NCBI GenBank assembly: GCA_023260735.1
Contig: JALQUL010000187.1
Location: 1-15,174 of the forward strand
Direction of reading: 5' to 3'
Source: Limnohabitans sp.
Lineage (GTDB): Bacteria; Pseudomonadota; Gammaproteobacteria; Burkholderiales; Burkholderiaceae_C
Length of the DNA: 15,174 nt
Under the pieces are notes generated by a model that saw only the letters and a list, made by a program, of their open reading frames with translations, had not been told where the DNA came from and made no database searches. Made by a program: the position numbers and the translations under genes. Below are positions 14,038-15,174 of this stretch, in pieces (position 1 is the stretch's first letter; every line of letters begins with the position of its first letter).

Positions 14038-14436
14038 ATGAAAAGTGTGCTACGGAAATGGTTTTTTGTGCTGGTTTTGGGTTTAAGTTTATTTCCTACC
14101 TACATAACACAAGTCCTTGCCAAAGATACACCGTTACCTATTACTAGTGGCGTTGTTTCCCTCACTCAATTACCACCTCAAGCAAAACAAGTTTACCAAC
14201 TTATTTTAAAAGGTGGGCCATTCGAGTTTGAAAAAGATGGTACTGTGTTTGGTAATCGTGAAAGAATTTTACCCACGCAAAAACGTGGCTATTACCGCGA
14301 ATACACAGTCAAAACGCCTTACCTTTCGCATCGTGGTGCTAAACGTATCGTGTGTGGCGGTTGGGTTGTTATTCAACCAGAAGCGTGTTATTACACAGAT
14401 GACCACTACGCAAGTTTTCGCAAAATTCAACCTTAA
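14038..14436 (+). CDS. Secreted guanyl-specific ribonuclease, RNase Sa/barnase family
   Basis: This 132-residue protein has an N-terminal signal peptide (MKSVLRKWFFVLVLGLSLFP..., probable cleavage after the VLA at 26-28) and a mature domain of about 104 residues matching the RNase Sa/N1-T1-type guanyl-specific ribonucleases, which cut single-stranded RNA after G. Conserved marks are the LPPQAKQVYQLI helix (45-56), GPFEFEKDGTVFGNRE (60-75, guanine site), the catalytic glutamate E88 in YYREYTV, R103 in KRIV, and H123 in DDHYASF. All three catalytic residues are kept, so it should be active after export. C106 and C117 could form a disulfide in the periplasm or outside. No strong ribosome site is seen before the ATG. 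A barstar-type gene follows 88 bp downstream, so the pair looks like a ribonuclease with its own inhibitor. Confidence 0.92.
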   Translation: MKSVLRKWFFVLVLGLSLFPTYITQVLAKDTPLPITSGVVSLTQLPPQAKQVYQLILKGGPFEFEKDGTVFGNRERILPTQKRGYYREYTVKTPYLSHRGAKRIVCGGWVVIQPEACYYTDDHYASFRKIQP

Positions 14437-14441
14437 TATTT

Positions 14442-14470
14442 TCAATTGCTTTAAAAGCAATTGATATTTT
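14442..14470 (+). terminator. Terminator between ribonuclease and barstar genes
   Basis: TCAATTGCTTT (14442-14452) and AAAGCAATTGA (14454-14464) are perfect complements (about 9 bp of real stem after a minimal loop), followed by TATTTTTAC. It lies just after the ribonuclease stop, so the inhibitor is probably transcribed at least partly from its own promoter or by read-through. Confidence 0.75.
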
Positions 14471-14524
14471 TACAGTGTCATTCGTGACCAACCCTTTTGT
14501 TTTTCAATTTAAAGAAGTAAAAAA

Positions 14525-14956
14525 ATGATGAAGGATCGTGAACCAGACCTGCAAGTGGACAACCCACTTCGCTCGGTTAGAAGTAATATCGTGCAGTCAA
14601 TTAGAGCCTTTACTGTGCCCCAATTGCAAGAAGCCGCTAAACAAATGAATCATAATTTCTTTTATGCCAATTTAGCCAATGTGCAGGGCAAACAAGATTT
14701 ATTGGATACCGTTTCAGCTCAGTTCAATTTGCCAACTCATTTTGGCAAAAACTTTGATGCACTCTATGATTGTATTACTGACCCACTTCATAAGTCTGGC
14801 CCTCAAGCTGGTTTTATTGTGGTGCTTGAGCATATCCCTGCCAACAGCAAATTTGACAAAGAATCACGGGAACAATTATTAGACATTTTCCGCGATGCTT
14901 CAGACTACTGGAATGATAGGAAAGTACCTTTCCGCTGTTTCTATTCTTTTCAGTAG
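14525..14956 (+). CDS. Barstar-family ribonuclease inhibitor
   Basis: Barstar proteins bind barnase-type ribonucleases in the cytoplasm and block the active site. This 143-residue protein has a non-conserved N-terminal stretch (about 1-40), then the barstar fold: FFYANLANVQGKQDLLDTVS (45-64), the binding helix HFGKNFDALYDCITD (72-86, where D82 matches the inhibitory Asp39 of barstar), GFIVVLEHI (96-104), the helix EQLLDIFRDASDYWNDR (116-132) and a final strand VPFRCFYSF. No signal peptide, as expected for an inhibitor that stays inside. ATG at 14525 is used; ATG at 14528 is an equal alternative with slightly better spacing. The domain is complete at the TAG (14954-14956), yet a coherent reading frame continues past the stop in the -1 phase; see the next entry. 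Confidence 0.92.
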   Translation: MMKDREPDLQVDNPLRSVRSNIVQSIRAFTVPQLQEAAKQMNHNFFYANLANVQGKQDLLDTVSAQFNLPTHFGKNFDALYDCITDPLHKSGPQAGFIVVLEHIPANSKFDKESREQLLDIFRDASDYWNDRKVPFRCFYSFQ

Positions 14957-14992
14957 CCCGTTCCGCACAAAATGGCCAAGTGGAACGGGCTA
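14954..14992 (+). repeat. 11-bp inverted repeat starting at the barstar stop codon
   Basis: TAGCCCGTTCC (14954-14964) and GGAACGGGCTA (14982-14992) are perfect complements around a 17-base loop. The stem contains the stop codon itself. No T-run follows on either strand, so it is not a standard terminator. Confidence 0.75.
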
Positions 14993-15144
14993 ATGAGGCA
15001 GTTGAAGGTGAAGAAATCGAAGATCCAAATGCAGAACCAATGCCAACCGATAAACTCGTTGACATCTCTCCTTTGGCTCTACGTATGAGTAGCCCATTTA
15101 ATGCAGGTTATTGGTTAACCGCAACTTCTACAGTGACCGCTTAA
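14957..15144 (+). other. Open -1 frame after the barstar stop: possible frameshifted extension
   Basis: In the -1 phase relative to the barstar gene, an open frame runs from about 14918 through the barstar stop to TAA at 15142-15144. It encodes SVARSAQNGQVERANEAV then GEEIEDPNAEPMPTDKLVD and ISPLALRMSSPFNAGYWL, ending in TATSTVTA. The composition (acidic linker, then a tail) looks like real coding sequence, unlike the other frames here. It has no good start or ribosome site of its own. It could be the C-terminal tail of a longer barstar variant separated by a frameshift (mutation, sequencing error or programmed slip), or a chance frame. Confidence 0.4.
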
Positions 15145-15174
15145 TTCATTATTCGCTCACTGGTTTTTTAAAGC

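Noticed and set aside
13956..14147. 63-codon frame overlapping the start of the ribonuclease gene
   Set aside because: It overlaps the signal-peptide region of a well-supported gene in another frame and shows no family features.
14814..15065. Minus-strand frame of 83 codons opposite barstar and its tail
   Set aside because: It is antisense to the conserved barstar helix region and lacks a ribosome site or recognisable motifs.
14972..15110. ATG-started frame inside the region after barstar (MAKWNGLMRQ...)
   Set aside because: It has no ribosome site, its ATG lies in the hairpin loop, and the overlapping -1 frame has a more protein-like composition.

Overview
The window looks like chromosomal DNA of an AT-rich betaproteobacterium, most likely in or near the Burkholderiales/Alcaligenaceae. 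The main reason is that the GTP-type PEP carboxykinase, NADP-type malic enzyme and barstar proteins read like that group's versions; this is judged from memory of the families, not from a search. The gene set (PEP carboxykinase, malic enzyme, non-oxidative pentose-phosphate enzymes) suits an organism that lives on organic or amino acids and makes sugars by gluconeogenesis. No tRNA, rRNA, CRISPR array, intact insertion sequence or phage gene was seen.

Layout. Positions 1-2846 (minus strand) hold a LysE/RhtB-type exporter, ribulose-phosphate 3-epimerase (rpe) and the N-terminal 394 codons of transketolase (tkt), cut by the window edge. A TetR-type regulator (plus) starts across a 415-bp divergent gap and is closed by a bidirectional terminator shared with a converging universal stress protein gene (minus). 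A LysR-type regulator (minus) follows, divergent from an unrecognised two-TM protein (plus) that carries a repeated DPRLM-ELQ motif. A perfect 34-bp palindromic terminator separates that gene from pckG (minus).

Positions 8089-8993 are the richest non-coding stretch. They contain the pckG leader with repeated TTATGC/GCATAA half-sites, a possible 17-codon ORF inside a terminator hairpin, an unlisted 48-codon membrane-protein gene (minus, strong ribosome site), a perfect FNR/Anr box and a possible leader RNA structure. They lead into a large tandem AAA+ ATPase (plus). Then come the malic enzyme maeB (plus) with a strong terminator, a secreted barnase/RNase Sa-type ribonuclease and its barstar-type inhibitor.

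How they may work together. pckG and maeB both turn C4 acids into C3 units (PEP and pyruvate), and rpe and tkt interconvert pentose and hexose phosphates, so the window mixes central carbon genes with local regulators. The FNR box between the small membrane protein and the AAA+ ATPase suggests that one or both respond to oxygen. The ribonuclease and inhibitor form a self-protection pair: the enzyme is exported and the inhibitor stays in the cytoplasm. The most uncertain and most interesting points are the reading frame that continues past the barstar stop (which sits in an 11-bp inverted repeat), the FNR-linked small protein and ATPase, and the strong hairpin just before the transketolase start.
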